64,000 nt of DNA from Burkholderiaceae bacterium (GTDB lineage: Bacteria > Pseudomonadota > Gammaproteobacteria > Burkholderiales > Burkholderiaceae_C): positions 868,001 through 932,000 of the forward strand of contig JAHCKM010000001.1 in NCBI GenBank assembly GCA_026125795.1, read 5' to 3'. This document shows, one piece after another, positions 9,964-19,443 of this stretch. The notes under the pieces are model-generated. The model saw only the letters and a list, made by a program, of their open reading frames with translations. It was not told the DNA's origin and searched no databases. How positions within the stretch are numbered: position 1 is the first letter of the stretch; every line of letters starts with the position of its first letter. Both the position numbers and the translations under genes were made by a program.

Positions 9964-11267
9964 ACATTTCGGTCGAGTCCGTCGGTCTGATCGGGCTGGC
10001 TTGCATGTTCGTGCTCATGTTCGCCCGCGTGCCGATCGCCGTGGCGATGGCGCTGCCGGGCATCGTCGGGGCGTGGTACCTGCGCGGCTGGGAGCCGATG
10101 AGTACGGTGCTGGACACCGTGGTCTGGTCGCACAGCGCGCACTACACGCTGTCGACCATCCCGATGTTCGTGCTGATGAGCGAACTGATCTTCGTCTCCG
10201 GCATCAGCAGCGAGCTGTTCGACGTGTTCCGCAACTGGCTGGGCGCGCTCAAGGGCGGGCTGGCGCTGGCGACCGTCGGCGCGTCGGCGATCTTCGCCGC
10301 GGCATCCGGCTCGAGCGTCGCCTCGACGGCAGCGATAGGCATCGTCGCGTCGCAGGAAATGCGGCGCGCCGGCTACTCCGACGCGCTCGGCTCGGGCGCG
10401 GTCGTCGCCGGCGGCACGTTGGGCATCCTCATTCCGCCGAGCACGGCCTTCATCATCTACGGCATGCTGACCGAGGAATCGATCGGCCGTCTGCTGATCG
10501 CCGGCATTTTGCCCGGGATCGTCCTCACGCTGCTGTACATGGTGACGGTCTACACGGTCGTGGTGATCCGCCCGTCCGCGGGGCCGGCAATGACGCGCGC
10601 ATCGTGGCGCGCGCGCTTCGTCGCGCTGCGTTCGATCCTGTGGATCGCGGTGCTGTTCATCGTCGTGATCGGCGGCATGTACGTCGGCCTGTTCAGCCCG
10701 ACCGAGGCCGCGGCCGTGGGTGCCGTCGGCGCGTTCCTGGTGGCGCTGGTGCGCCGGCGCCTCACACGAGCCAACCTGCTGCTGAGCCTGGGCAACACGG
10801 CAAAGGTGACGGCATTCCTGTTCGCCATCATCCTCGGTGCGTTCATCCTCAACTACTTCCTGGCGATCACGCGGCTGCCGGCCAACCTCGCCGAATTCAT
10901 CGGTGGCCTCGGCTGGACCCCTCTGGCGATCATGCTGCTGATCCTGCTGCTCTATCTGGTGCTCGGCGCCATCATGGACGCAATGGCCATGGTCGTCATC
11001 ACCGTCCCGATCCTGCTGCCCACGGTCAAGGCGCTGGGCTTCGATCTCATCTGGTTCGGCGTGATGGTCGTCGTGATGATCGAGATGGCGCTCCTCAGCC
11101 CGCCGGTCGGCATGGGCTGCTTCGTGCTCAAGGGCGTGAACCCACGCCTGAGCATGGGAGACATCTACCGCGGCGCGCTGCTATTCATGCTGCCGATCTG
11201 CGCGCTGCTGGCGCTGCTGCTGGCGTTTCCCGACATTGCACTCTGGATGCCCAGGCTGATGCAGTGA
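9960..11267 (+). CDS. TRAP transporter large permease, DctM family (system 1)
   Basis: A 435-residue polytopic protein of normal DctM length, with about a dozen hydrophobic segments. Hallmarks include SGSSVASTAAIG and GGTLGILIPPSTAFIIYG (inverted-repeat substrate and sodium binding hairpins of the DctM/IT superfamily) and LLSPPVGMGCFV near the C-terminus. It carries out sodium-driven uptake of the ligand held by the receptor at 8387. Start overlaps dctQ. Confidence 0.93.
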   Translation: MNISVESVGLIGLACMFVLMFARVPIAVAMALPGIVGAWYLRGWEPMSTVLDTVVWSHSAHYTLSTIPMFVLMSELIFVSGISSELFDVFRNWLGALKGGLALATVGASAIFAAASGSSVASTAAIGIVASQEMRRAGYSDALGSGAVVAGGTLGILIPPSTAFIIYGMLTEESIGRLLIAGILPGIVLTLLYMVTVYTVVVIRPSAGPAMTRASWRARFVALRSILWIAVLFIVVIGGMYVGLFSPTEAAAVGAVGAFLVALVRRRLTRANLLLSLGNTAKVTAFLFAIILGAFILNYFLAITRLPANLAEFIGGLGWTPLAIMLLILLLYLVLGAIMDAMAMVVITVPILLPTVKALGFDLIWFGVMVVVMIEMALLSPPVGMGCFVLKGVNPRLSMGDIYRGALLFMLPICALLALLLAFPDIALWMPRLMQ

Positions 11268-11301
11268 CGCCGCCCCGTTCATACGACTGGAGTCTCTCGA
11301 A

Positions 11302-12072
11302 ATGACCATACGAATCGAACGTGACGGTGCTGTCGCGCACCTGGTGCTGTCGCGCCCGGACCGCTTGAACGCGCTCACACCCGAGATGATGGAGCAGCTC
11401 GCCGACGCGACGGTGGCGCTGCAGAAGGACCGCGGCGTGCGCGCCGTGCTGCTGCGCGGCCAGGGGCGGGCTTTCTGCGCCGGCGCCGACGTCGGCACGA
11501 TGAAGGGACTGGACGTGCTGGCCGGGCGCCAGCGCATCCAGCGCGCGCACCGCGTGATCGCCGGGCTGGCCAACCTGGACAAGCCGGTGATCGCCGCCGT
11601 GCGCGGCGCCACCGTCGGCGTGGGCTGGAGTCTGGCGCTGGCCTGCGACCTGATCCTGGCCTCCGAGAACGCGAGCTTCAGCCTCGTGTTCAAGAAGATC
11701 GGCCTGGCCCCGGACGGCGCCGCGGCCTACTTCCTCACCCAGTACATCGGCGTTCTGCGCGCCCGCGAGCTGATGATGAGCGCGCGCACGGTGCCGGCCG
11801 CCGAGGGCCTGCAGCTCGGCATGGTCAACGAGGTGCTGCCCGACGACCAGCTCGACGCGCGCGCGCTGGCGCTCGCGCAGGAACTGGCCGAGTCGGCCAC
11901 CTTCGCGCTGGCCAGCGGCAAACGCCTGTTCCGCGGCGCGATGCAGCCGAGCCTCGAGGCCTTCCTCGACCTCGAGTCGCATGTGCAGAACCTCGTGCTG
12001 CAGAGCGACGACCGAAAAGAAGGCGTGGCCGCCTTCCTCGAAAAGCGCAAGCCCAACTTCGTCGGCCATTGA
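11302..12072 (+). CDS. Enoyl-CoA hydratase/isomerase (crotonase family)
   Basis: A 256-residue crotonase. Oxyanion-hole segments GRAFCAGADV and GATVGVGW are present. The two hydratase glutamates are not seen: the helix that would carry them reads KKIGLAPDGAAAYFL, with one acidic residue (Asp), the pattern of PaaG-type isomerases and related C-C bond or double-bond-shifting members. Isomerisation rather than simple hydration is therefore the better guess. ATG at 11302 follows GGAGTC and lies 34 bases after dctM; an ACAD follows at 22 bases. Confidence 0.87.
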   Translation: MTIRIERDGAVAHLVLSRPDRLNALTPEMMEQLADATVALQKDRGVRAVLLRGQGRAFCAGADVGTMKGLDVLAGRQRIQRAHRVIAGLANLDKPVIAAVRGATVGVGWSLALACDLILASENASFSLVFKKIGLAPDGAAAYFLTQYIGVLRARELMMSARTVPAAEGLQLGMVNEVLPDDQLDARALALAQELAESATFALASGKRLFRGAMQPSLEAFLDLESHVQNLVLQSDDRKEGVAAFLEKRKPNFVGH

Positions 12073-12094
12073 CCGGCCCCACCGGACGCCCCTC

Positions 12095-13267
12095 ATGTTC
12101 CAGCTCGATCCCGACCTCGAATCGTTCCGCCAGGAGATCCGCAAGACGGCCGAACGCGCCTTTGCCGCCAAGGCCGCGCACTGGGACGACAAGGAGGAGT
12201 TCCCGGCCGAGAACCGCGACCTGCTCGCCCGGCTCGGCTACCTAGGGATGGTGATTCCCGAGGCCTACGGCGGCTCCGGCGCGCCGATCATCCAGGGCAC
12301 GATCCTGCTGGAAGAAGTGGCGCGGGTGTGCTTCAACACGGCGCTGGTGGCGCAGCTCGCGCTCAACGGGCCGTCGCGCGCGATCGCGATCATGGCCAGC
12401 GACGAGCAGAAGCGGCGCTGGTTGCCCGGCTGCGTCAGCGGCGAGCACAACTTCGCGATCGGCATCAGCGAGCCGGGCGCCGGCTCTGCGATGACCGACA
12501 TGGTGACCTCGGCCACACCCGACGGCGACCACGTGGTGCTGCACGGCCAGAAGGCCTACTGCACCGGCGGCCACCTCGCCACTCACATCTTCGTGTTCGC
12601 GCGCTGGGGCAAGACGCAGGGGCCCAAGGGCATCGGCGCGCTGGTGGTCGATCGCGGCACGCCCGGCTTCGAAGTCGGCCACCCCGAACCCAAGATGGGC
12701 GGGCGCGGCATGCCCGAGGTCGAGCTCCACTTCGACCGCTGCCGCGTGCCGCGCGAGAACGTCATCATGCCGGGCGATCCGGAGTCCACGCGCAGCTTCA
12801 AGCGCCTGATGAGCTCGTTCGGCCCGGAGCGCGTCGGCAACGCGGCGATGTGCCTGGGCGTGGCGCAGGCGGCCTACGAGGCGGCGAAGGCGTATTCGCA
12901 GCAGCGCGAGCAGTTCGGCCGCCCGATCTGCGAGTTCCAGGGCCTGCAGTGGAAGATCGCCGACATGGCGGTGCAGATCCACGCCGCGCGGCTGATGATC
13001 TACCGGGCCGCGACGAATCTGGTCGACGGTTTCCCCGATCCGCTCGAGGCGGCGATGGCCAAGCTCTACGCCAACGAGATGGTCCACCGCGTCACCAACG
13101 AGGCGCTGCAGATGCACGGCCACGCCGGGTTCACGCGCGCGCTGCCGCTCGAGCGCATGGTGCGCGACTCGCGCGGCTTCGCGCTCGGCGGCGGCACCAC
13201 CGAGATCCTGCGCAACACCATCGCCTCGATGGTCTATGGGCGGGCGTTCGACCAGCGGCGTGGGTGA
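12095..13267 (+). CDS. Acyl-CoA dehydrogenase
   Basis: A 390-residue ACAD starting MFQLDPDLESFRQEIRK. It has GISEPGAGSAMTDMVTSA in the FAD loop, SSFGPERVGNAAM with the helix G glutamate and ALGGGTTEILRN at the C-terminus, which is again the isovaleryl/AtuD-like arrangement rather than YEGT. It sits between an isomerase gene and a Bug receptor gene in the same long set of plus-strand genes. Confidence 0.92.
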   Translation: MFQLDPDLESFRQEIRKTAERAFAAKAAHWDDKEEFPAENRDLLARLGYLGMVIPEAYGGSGAPIIQGTILLEEVARVCFNTALVAQLALNGPSRAIAIMASDEQKRRWLPGCVSGEHNFAIGISEPGAGSAMTDMVTSATPDGDHVVLHGQKAYCTGGHLATHIFVFARWGKTQGPKGIGALVVDRGTPGFEVGHPEPKMGGRGMPEVELHFDRCRVPRENVIMPGDPESTRSFKRLMSSFGPERVGNAAMCLGVAQAAYEAAKAYSQQREQFGRPICEFQGLQWKIADMAVQIHAARLMIYRAATNLVDGFPDPLEAAMAKLYANEMVHRVTNEALQMHGHAGFTRALPLERMVRDSRGFALGGGTTEILRNTIASMVYGRAFDQRRG

Positions 13268-13309
13268 CCTGCCGCCCCCTCGAAACCAAGGAAGAAAGGA
13301 AGAACACTC

Positions 13310-14287
13310 ATGAATCACACCCTTGTCCTGCGGGCCCTGCGCGTCGCCGCCGTGGCCGCGGCGTTCGTCGCCGCACCCTGGGCATCCGCTGCGGAGCCCT
13401 ATCCGTCCAAGCCCGTGCGCATCATCGTGCCCTTCGGCGCCGGCGGCACCACCGACGTGGTGGCGAGACTGGTGGCGGGCAAGCTGTCGGAATCGCTCAA
13501 GCAGACCGTCATCATCGACCCCAAGCCCGGCGCCAACGGCCTCATCGGCACCGACGCGGTCGCCAAGGCCGCACCCGACGGCTACACGCTGCTGATGACC
13601 GTGGCCAGCGCGCAGACGCTGACCACGATCCTCTACAAGGCGGCCTACGATCCGGTCAAGGACTTCGCGCCGATCTCGCTCGTCGCCAACCCGGGCGGCG
13701 TGTTCGTCGTCAACGCCGCGCTGCCGGCGCGCACGATGCAGGAGTTCGCCGCCGAGGCGCGGTCGCGTCCCGGGCGCTTCAGCTACGGCGCCGGCACGGC
13801 GCTGCTGCGCCTGATCGGCGAGCAGCTGAAGGCGGAGCTGAAGGCCGACATCACGATGGTGCCGTACAAGGGCACCGGGCCGCAGCTGGCGGCCGTCGTC
13901 GGGGGCGAGGTCGACGCGGTGGTCGATCCCTTCGTCGGCATGGCTCACATCAAGTCGGGCAAGCTCCGGCCGCTGGCGGTGCTGCTGCCCAAGCGTTCGC
14001 CGCTGCTGCCCGACGTGCCCACGCTCGAGGAGACGGGCATCAAGGGGATCACCCTGGACTCCTGGGTCGCCATGCTGGCGCCTGCCGGCACGCCGGCGGA
14101 GATCGTGACGCGCCTGTCGACCGAGGTGGCTCGCATCGTGGCACTGCCCGACGTGCGTGAGCGCCTGGCGGCGCTCAACTACGAGCCGATCGGCAGCTCG
14201 CCCGCGCAACTGGCGGCAACCATCGACGCCGACCTCGCGAAATGGCGGCGCATCGTCCGGGAAACGAACTACAAGCCCGAGGAGTGA
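13310..14287 (+). CDS. Bug/TctC-family periplasmic receptor
   Basis: A 325-residue protein with a clear Sec signal (hydrophobic residues 5-22, ending ASA) and the Bug family signature YPSKPVRIIVPFGAGGTTDVVAR, KPGANGLIGTDAVAKAAPDGYTLL and LLAPAGTP. Bug proteins bind small carboxylates or aromatics. No tctA/tctB permease genes occur in the window, so it is an orphan receptor, as most Bug proteins in Burkholderiales are. The strong ribosome site AGGAAGAAAGGAAG lies just upstream. Confidence 0.93.
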   Translation: MNHTLVLRALRVAAVAAAFVAAPWASAAEPYPSKPVRIIVPFGAGGTTDVVARLVAGKLSESLKQTVIIDPKPGANGLIGTDAVAKAAPDGYTLLMTVASAQTLTTILYKAAYDPVKDFAPISLVANPGGVFVVNAALPARTMQEFAAEARSRPGRFSYGAGTALLRLIGEQLKAELKADITMVPYKGTGPQLAAVVGGEVDAVVDPFVGMAHIKSGKLRPLAVLLPKRSPLLPDVPTLEETGIKGITLDSWVAMLAPAGTPAEIVTRLSTEVARIVALPDVRERLAALNYEPIGSSPAQLAATIDADLAKWRRIVRETNYKPEE

Positions 14288-14293
14288 GCAAAG

Positions 14294-16438
14294 GTGTCCG
14301 ATGCAACTTCCTCGCCGACCGCGTCTGGTGCGCGACCCTCTCTCGGCCCGCTGTTCGAGCCGCGGGCGATCGCGGTGTACGGCGCGTCGTCGGATCCCAC
14401 CAAGATCGGCGGGCGGCCGCTCGACTTCCTGAAGGCCAGCGGCTTTGACGGGCCGCTGTACCCGATCAACCCGAAGTCGGACCGCATCCAGGACCTGCCG
14501 GCCTTCGCGAACGTCGCCTCGGTGCCCGGGTCGGTCGACCTGGCGATCATCGCCGTGCCGGCGCCCGGCGTGCTGGCGGCGCTGGAGGACTGCGCGGCCA
14601 GCGGCGTGCGGGGCGCGGTCGTGCTCAGCTCCGGCTTCGCCGAGGTCGGCGGCGCTGGCATCGCCATGCAGCAGGCGATCACATCGCTGGCGCGGCGCAC
14701 CGGCATGCGGGTGGTCGGCCCCAACTGCATGGGGCTGATCAACGTGCGGCGCCGCCTGCTGGGCACCTTCACGCCCAGCGCCGCCGGCTTCGGCCTCCTG
14801 CCTGGGCGCATCAGCCTGGTCAGCCAGAGCGGCGCGTTCGGCGGCTACTGCCTGTCGCTGATCCGCCAGCGCGGCCTTGGGCTCAACCTGTGGGTGACAA
14901 CCGGCAACCAGAGCGACGTCGACTTCGCCGACTGCGTCGAACACTTCGCGCAGGACGACGCCACGCAGGTGATCGTCGGCTACCTCGAAGCCGCCAACGA
15001 CCGGCAGCGCCTGTTCGATGCGCTGGAACTGGCGCGCACGCGCGGCAAGCGCGTGGTCGTGATGAAGGTCGGGCGCTCCGAAGCGGGCGCGCAGGCGGCC
15101 GCTTCGCACACGGCCTCGCTGGCCGGCTCCGACCAGGTCTACGACGGCGTGTTCCGCCAGTTCGGCGTGCTGCGCGCGCGCAGCATCGACGAGCTGTTCG
15201 ACATCGCCTACGCGGCGTCGTCGAATATGCCGCTGCCGCGCGGCCGCCGCGTCGGCCTGCTCACGGTGTCGGGCGGCGTGGGCGCCCTCATGGCCGACGT
15301 GGCCGACGAGGCGGGCCTCGACGTCGCGCCGATGCCCGAGGAGGCGCAGCGCCGACTGAAGGAGCTGCTGCCCTTCTGCGGGCCGCGCAACCCGGTGGAC
15401 ATGACAGCGCAGCTCGTCAACGACCTCTCGCTGTTCGAGCGCAATTTCCAGCTCATGCTCGAGGAGGGCGGCTACGACACCATCGTGGCCTTCCTGTCGA
15501 GCGTCGGCCAGGTGCTGGAGCTGAGCCGCGCGCTGCTCGGGCAGCTGCAGTCCGTGCTGCAGCGCTTCCCCGACCGCACGGTGATCATGTCGTCGCTGGC
15601 CTCGCCCGAAGTGCGCAAGCTCTACGAGGCGGCCGGCGTGATCCTGTTCGACGAGCCGACGCGCGCGGTGCGCGCGGCCGCGGCGCTCGTCCATTACGGG
15701 CTGAGGGCCGCCGCCGCGGCAGCGGACGCGCCGCCGCCGCTGCCCGCCGGCGCGCTGCCGCCGCCGACGCATGCCGCCAACGAGGTGCACGCCAAGGCCG
15801 TGCTCGCCAGCGCCGGCATTCCGGTGGTGCGCGAGCGCCTGGCCGGCGACGCCGATTCCACCGTGCGCGCGGCGGCCGAACTGGGCTGGCCGGTGGTGCT
15901 GAAGATCGCCTCGGCCGACATCGCCCACAAGAGCGAGATCGGCGGCGTCATCGTCGGCCTGCGCGACGAAGCGCAGGTGCGCGCGGCATTCGCGACCTTG
16001 CTCGAGCGTGCGCGCAGCAGGGCCCCGCAGGCGCGGATCGATGGCGTCGTCGTCGCGCAGATGGCTGGCGAGGGTGTCGAGACGGTGCTCGGCGTCGCGC
16101 GCGACCCCGTCTTCGGCGCGGTCGTCATGTTCGGCATCGGCGGCGTCTTCGTCGAGGCTTTCAAGGACGTCGCCTTCCGCGTCGCGCCCTTCGGCGTCGA
16201 CCAGGCGCGCGCGATGATCGAGGAGGTCAAGGGCCGCGTGCTGCTCGACGGCCTGCGCGGCCAGCCGGCCGCGGACGTGGAGGCGCTCGCCGCTGCCATC
16301 GCCGCGCTGTCGGTGTACGCAGCCCGGCACGCCGAGGCGATCGACAGCATCGACATCAATCCGCTGCTGGTGCTGCCGCACGGGCAGGGCGTGCTGGCGC
16401 TGGACGGTCTGATCGTCCCGGCCGAGGGCGGCGCGTGA
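14294..16438 (+). CDS. NDP-forming acyl-CoA synthetase (acetyl-CoA synthetase ADP-forming superfamily)
   Basis: A 714-residue single-chain ligase. Domains in order: CoA-binding Rossmann (AVYGASSDPTKIGGRPLDFL, about residues 28-130), succinyl-CoA-ligase-like domain with the phosphorylated-histidine segment AASHTASLAGSDQVY (about 270), second ligase domain with GGVGALMADV, and a C-terminal ATP-grasp domain (about 490-714, HKSEIGGVIVGL and GIGGVFVEAFKDV). It joins a carboxylic acid to CoA with ATP or GTP via a histidine phosphate. It is the only recognisable CoA ligase in the window and could activate whatever the adjacent transporters import. GTG start at 14294; its stop overlaps the next dctQ (GTGA). 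Confidence 0.9.
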   Translation: MSDATSSPTASGARPSLGPLFEPRAIAVYGASSDPTKIGGRPLDFLKASGFDGPLYPINPKSDRIQDLPAFANVASVPGSVDLAIIAVPAPGVLAALEDCAASGVRGAVVLSSGFAEVGGAGIAMQQAITSLARRTGMRVVGPNCMGLINVRRRLLGTFTPSAAGFGLLPGRISLVSQSGAFGGYCLSLIRQRGLGLNLWVTTGNQSDVDFADCVEHFAQDDATQVIVGYLEAANDRQRLFDALELARTRGKRVVVMKVGRSEAGAQAAASHTASLAGSDQVYDGVFRQFGVLRARSIDELFDIAYAASSNMPLPRGRRVGLLTVSGGVGALMADVADEAGLDVAPMPEEAQRRLKELLPFCGPRNPVDMTAQLVNDLSLFERNFQLMLEEGGYDTIVAFLSSVGQVLELSRALLGQLQSVLQRFPDRTVIMSSLASPEVRKLYEAAGVILFDEPTRAVRAAAALVHYGLRAAAAAADAPPPLPAGALPPPTHAANEVHAKAVLASAGIPVVRERLAGDADSTVRAAAELGWPVVLKIASADIAHKSEIGGVIVGLRDEAQVRAAFATLLERARSRAPQARIDGVVVAQMAGEGVETVLGVARDPVFGAVVMFGIGGVFVEAFKDVAFRVAPFGVDQARAMIEEVKGRVLLDGLRGQPAADVEALAAAIAALSVYAARHAEAIDSIDINPLLVLPHGQGVLALDGLIVPAEGGA

Positions 16439-16989
16439 GGCGGGTCCACGCCCTGCTGCGCCGCGTGCTGGACGGGCTCGACGGCGCGCTCGTGGCCGTG
16501 GGCAGCCTGATGCTGTTCGCGCTGATGTGCCTGGTGGTCGCGGACGTCTCGATGCGCTACCTCTTCAACGCGCCGCTGCAGTGGTCCTACGAGGTGATCT
16601 CGAACTACCTGCTGCCCGGTTCGTTCTTCCTGGCCGTGTCGCACACGCTGCGGTCGCATTCGCACGTCGCCGTGGACATCGTGCACAACCACGTCGGGCG
16701 GCGCACGCGCTACGCGTTCGAATCCGTCGCGTCGGTCCTGGCCGTTCCCGCGTTCGCGATCTGCGCCTGGATGTCCGCGGGCGCGACCCTCGACCACCTG
16801 CAGACCGCCGCGACCGCCAGCAGCGGCATGGCCGTGCCCACCTGGACGGTGAGCGTGTTCCTGCCGCTCGGATTCGGCCTGCTCACAATCCGACTCCTGC
16901 TCAACGCCATCGGCTACCTCCTGTCGCTGGCCACCGGCGACGAGGCGCTCGGGTTGCCGCCCATCTCCGGCGCGGAGGGCGCGCCATGA
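16435..16989 (+). CDS. TRAP transporter small permease, DctQ family (system 2)
   Basis: A 184-residue DctQ protein with four hydrophobic segments. The YLFNAPLQWSYEVISNYLLPG stretch and SHVAVDIV loop match the family. GTG at 16435 overlaps the ligase stop by four bases, linking acid activation to uptake. The order here is dctQ-dctM-dctP, different from system 1 (dctP-dctQ-dctM), so the two were acquired or rearranged independently. Confidence 0.88.
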   Translation: MRRVHALLRRVLDGLDGALVAVGSLMLFALMCLVVADVSMRYLFNAPLQWSYEVISNYLLPGSFFLAVSHTLRSHSHVAVDIVHNHVGRRTRYAFESVASVLAVPAFAICAWMSAGATLDHLQTAATASSGMAVPTWTVSVFLPLGFGLLTIRLLLNAIGYLLSLATGDEALGLPPISGAEGAP

Positions 16990-17051
16990 GCTCCGCCCGG
17001 CCGTCGGAAGGGGCGCGCACCGCAGTGCGAAGCACGAAGGTACTCGAGTGA
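16986..17051 (+). other. Possible 21-codon linking ORF between dctQ and dctM
   Basis: An ATG at 16986 overlaps the dctQ stop (ATGA), and the 21-codon frame runs to a TGA at 17049-17051 that overlaps the GTG start of dctM (GTGA). The peptide has no recognisable feature. It would keep ribosomes moving across the 58-base gap between the two permease genes, coupling their translation. It may equally be chance; only the double stop-start overlap argues for it. Confidence 0.2.
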
Positions 17052-18337
17052 GCACCTTGCTCGTCACGGCCCTGCTGATCGTGCTGCTCGCCATCGGCAT
17101 GCCGGTCGCCTTCGCGCTGGTGGTCACGGGCAGCCTGGGCCTGTACATCGTCGGCGGCTGGAACGCCGTCGTCGGCGTGCTCGCCACCACGCCGCTGTCG
17201 AGCGCGGGATCGTACGAGCTGATCTCGGTGCCGCTGTTCATCCTGATGGCGGAGTTCGTGATCCTCTCGGGTGTCGCGGACAACCTGTTCAAGTGCGCCG
17301 CCGCCTGGGTCGGCCGCGTGCCCGGCGGGCTCGGCATCGCCACGGCGCTGGCGGGCGCGGGTTTCGGCGCGATCTCGGGCTCGAGCACCGCGTCGGCGGC
17401 GACGCTCTCGTCCACCACCATGCCCGCGATGCTCAAGCAGGGCTACGAGCCCAAGCTCGCCGGCGGCGTCGTCGCGATCTCGGGCACGCTCGCGATGCTG
17501 ATCCCGCCTTCCATCGCGCTGGTCCTGTACGGGATCATCGCCGACGTCAGCATCGGCGCGCTGCTGGTCGGCGGCGTGATCCCGGGCCTGCTGGTCATGC
17601 TGACGATCATGGGCACCGTGTGGGTGCTGGTGACAATGGACCCCAAGCGCGCCCCGCGCGGACGCAGCTACACGCTGAAGGAGAAGTTCGCCTCGCTGAA
17701 GGTGGTCGGGCCGATGGTGTTCCTCTTCATGGCGGTGACCGGCGTCATCTACACCGGCATCGCGACGCCCACGGAGGCCTCGGGCCTGGGCGCCTTCGGC
17801 GCCTTCCTCATCGCGCTGAAGGAGCGCAAGGTAGCCTTCAAGAGCGTGTCGCAGGCGCTGGTGCGCGCCTTGCATGCGAGCTGCATGATCATCATGATCG
17901 TGGTCTGCGCCAAGGTCTTCGGCTACTACTTCACCCTCACGCAGAGCACCCAGGCCATCGTGCAGTGGGTCGCCGACCTGCACGTTCACCGGATGTGGGT
18001 GATGGCCTTCATCCTGTTCGGCTACCTCGTGCTCGGCTGCCTGATGGATCAGGTCGCGATCCTGATCCTCACGGTGCCCATCGTGCTGCCGCTGGTGAAG
18101 GCGCTCGGCTTCGACCCCGTGTGGTTCGGCGTGGTGGTGATCGTGATCGCCGAAGTCGGCCTCGTCACGCCGCCCGTCGGGTTGAACGTGTTCGTCGTCG
18201 CGCGCTACGCCAAGCGGCCGCTGGCCGAGATCTTCGGCGGCATCTGGCCGCACGTCTTCAGCCACCTGATGCTCCTTGCCGTCATGGTGGCGTTCCCCTC
18301 GATCATCCTGTGGCTGCCGTCGAAGATGGCGCCTTGA
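17048..18337 (+). CDS. TRAP transporter large permease, DctM family (system 2)
   Basis: A 429-residue DctM protein with the conserved ISGSSTASAATLSS and ISGTLAMLIPPSIALVLYG hairpins and VTPPVGLNVFVV near the end. The usual multi-helix layout is complete. GTG start at 17048 is reached by stop-start overlap from a tiny upstream frame; no strong Shine-Dalgarno is present, which supports coupling. The receptor gene follows 32 bases downstream. Confidence 0.92.
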   Translation: MSTLLVTALLIVLLAIGMPVAFALVVTGSLGLYIVGGWNAVVGVLATTPLSSAGSYELISVPLFILMAEFVILSGVADNLFKCAAAWVGRVPGGLGIATALAGAGFGAISGSSTASAATLSSTTMPAMLKQGYEPKLAGGVVAISGTLAMLIPPSIALVLYGIIADVSIGALLVGGVIPGLLVMLTIMGTVWVLVTMDPKRAPRGRSYTLKEKFASLKVVGPMVFLFMAVTGVIYTGIATPTEASGLGAFGAFLIALKERKVAFKSVSQALVRALHASCMIIMIVVCAKVFGYYFTLTQSTQAIVQWVADLHVHRMWVMAFILFGYLVLGCLMDQVAILILTVPIVLPLVKALGFDPVWFGVVVIVIAEVGLVTPPVGLNVFVVARYAKRPLAEIFGGIWPHVFSHLMLLAVMVAFPSIILWLPSKMAP

Positions 18338-18369
18338 TCGCAACCCCGCCCGCCAAAAGGAGGAGACCC

Positions 18370-19380
18370 ATGAAACTGCTCGCCACTTCTCTCGCGCTCG
18401 CCGCGTGCGCGCTCGCCGCAGGACCCGCTGCCGCGCAGACCAAGATCAAGATCGCCGACTCGTTCCCGGTCGGGCATTACCTGCCCCGGTACTTCACGCT
18501 GCCGATGATGGAACGCCTGAAGGCCAACCCGGCGGCCAAGGGCTACGAGTTCGAGTACTACCCGGCCGAGCAGCTGGGCAAGGCGAAGGACCTGCTGCAG
18601 CTGACCCAGTCGGGCGTGATCGACCTCGCCTATGTCGCGCCGGGCTTCGTCTCCGACAAGATGCCGCTGTCGGTCGTGGCCGAGCTGCCGCTGCCGTACA
18701 CCGGCTCGTGCCCCGCGACCCTGGCGTTCTACAACCTCGCCAAGCCGGGTGGGTTGCTGGACAAGAAGGAGTTCGCGCCCAACGGCGTGCGGCTGATCTT
18801 CGCCATCGTGCTGCCGCCGTACCAGGTCATCACGCGCAAGCCGTTCGCCAGCCTCAAGGATCTCGATGGGATGAAGATCCGCGCCTCGGGCTCGGCCAAG
18901 GAGCTGGTGCTCAAGAAGATCAAGGCCGTGCCGGTGCTGATGGCGACGCCGGAGGTCTACGAATCGCTCTCGCGCGGCACGATCGACGGTGTGCTGTTCC
19001 CTTTCAACAGCCTCGCGCCTTACGACATCGACAAGCTGTCGAAGACCGGGACGGTCGGCGAGAACTTCGGCTCGTTCGTGGCCACCTGGGTGATCAACGA
19101 GAAACGCTTCCAGTCGTTGCCGCCCCAGCTGCAGAACGATCTGACGGCGATGGGCGAGGAGCTCACCCGCAAGACCTGCGCCCAGGTCGAGAAGGACGAG
19201 AGCGGCGACATCGACAAGCTGAAGGCGCTTGGCGTGAAGCTGACCCCGCTTTCACCTGCCGACCATGCCGCGCTGGAGGCCGTGTCGCACGAGGTTGCCA
19301 CCGAATGGGCGCAGAACCTCGATCGCCGCGGCAAGGGCGGCACCGAAGTGCTCAACGCCCTCAAGGCGGGCCTGAAGTAG
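18370..19380 (+). CDS. TRAP transporter solute receptor, DctP family (system 2)
   Basis: A 336-residue periplasmic receptor with a Sec signal (MKLLATSLALAACALAAG, cleavage after AAA). The mature part begins TKIKIADSFPVGHYLPRY and has LKDLDGMKIRASGSAKE (substrate-arginine region) and SRGTIDGVLFPFNS. The very strong ribosome site AAAGGAGGAG precedes the ATG at 18370, giving high receptor output at the end of the transporter genes. Ligand unknown; carboxylate is usual. Confidence 0.92.
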   Translation: MKLLATSLALAACALAAGPAAAQTKIKIADSFPVGHYLPRYFTLPMMERLKANPAAKGYEFEYYPAEQLGKAKDLLQLTQSGVIDLAYVAPGFVSDKMPLSVVAELPLPYTGSCPATLAFYNLAKPGGLLDKKEFAPNGVRLIFAIVLPPYQVITRKPFASLKDLDGMKIRASGSAKELVLKKIKAVPVLMATPEVYESLSRGTIDGVLFPFNSLAPYDIDKLSKTGTVGENFGSFVATWVINEKRFQSLPPQLQNDLTAMGEELTRKTCAQVEKDESGDIDKLKALGVKLTPLSPADHAALEAVSHEVATEWAQNLDRRGKGGTEVLNALKAGLK

Positions 19381-19443
19381 GCGCGGCGCGATGCCGTGGC
19401 CGCTGTCCGCTCGTCCAACCATTCCCACCGAGAGAACCTTGCC

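Noticed and set aside
12242-16381. A 1379-codon open frame on the minus strand opposite ACAD, Bug and CoA-ligase genes.
   Set aside because: It is antisense to well-conserved genes, low in complexity (Arg, His, Ala, Gly rich) and has no domain; long antisense frames are expected at this GC content.
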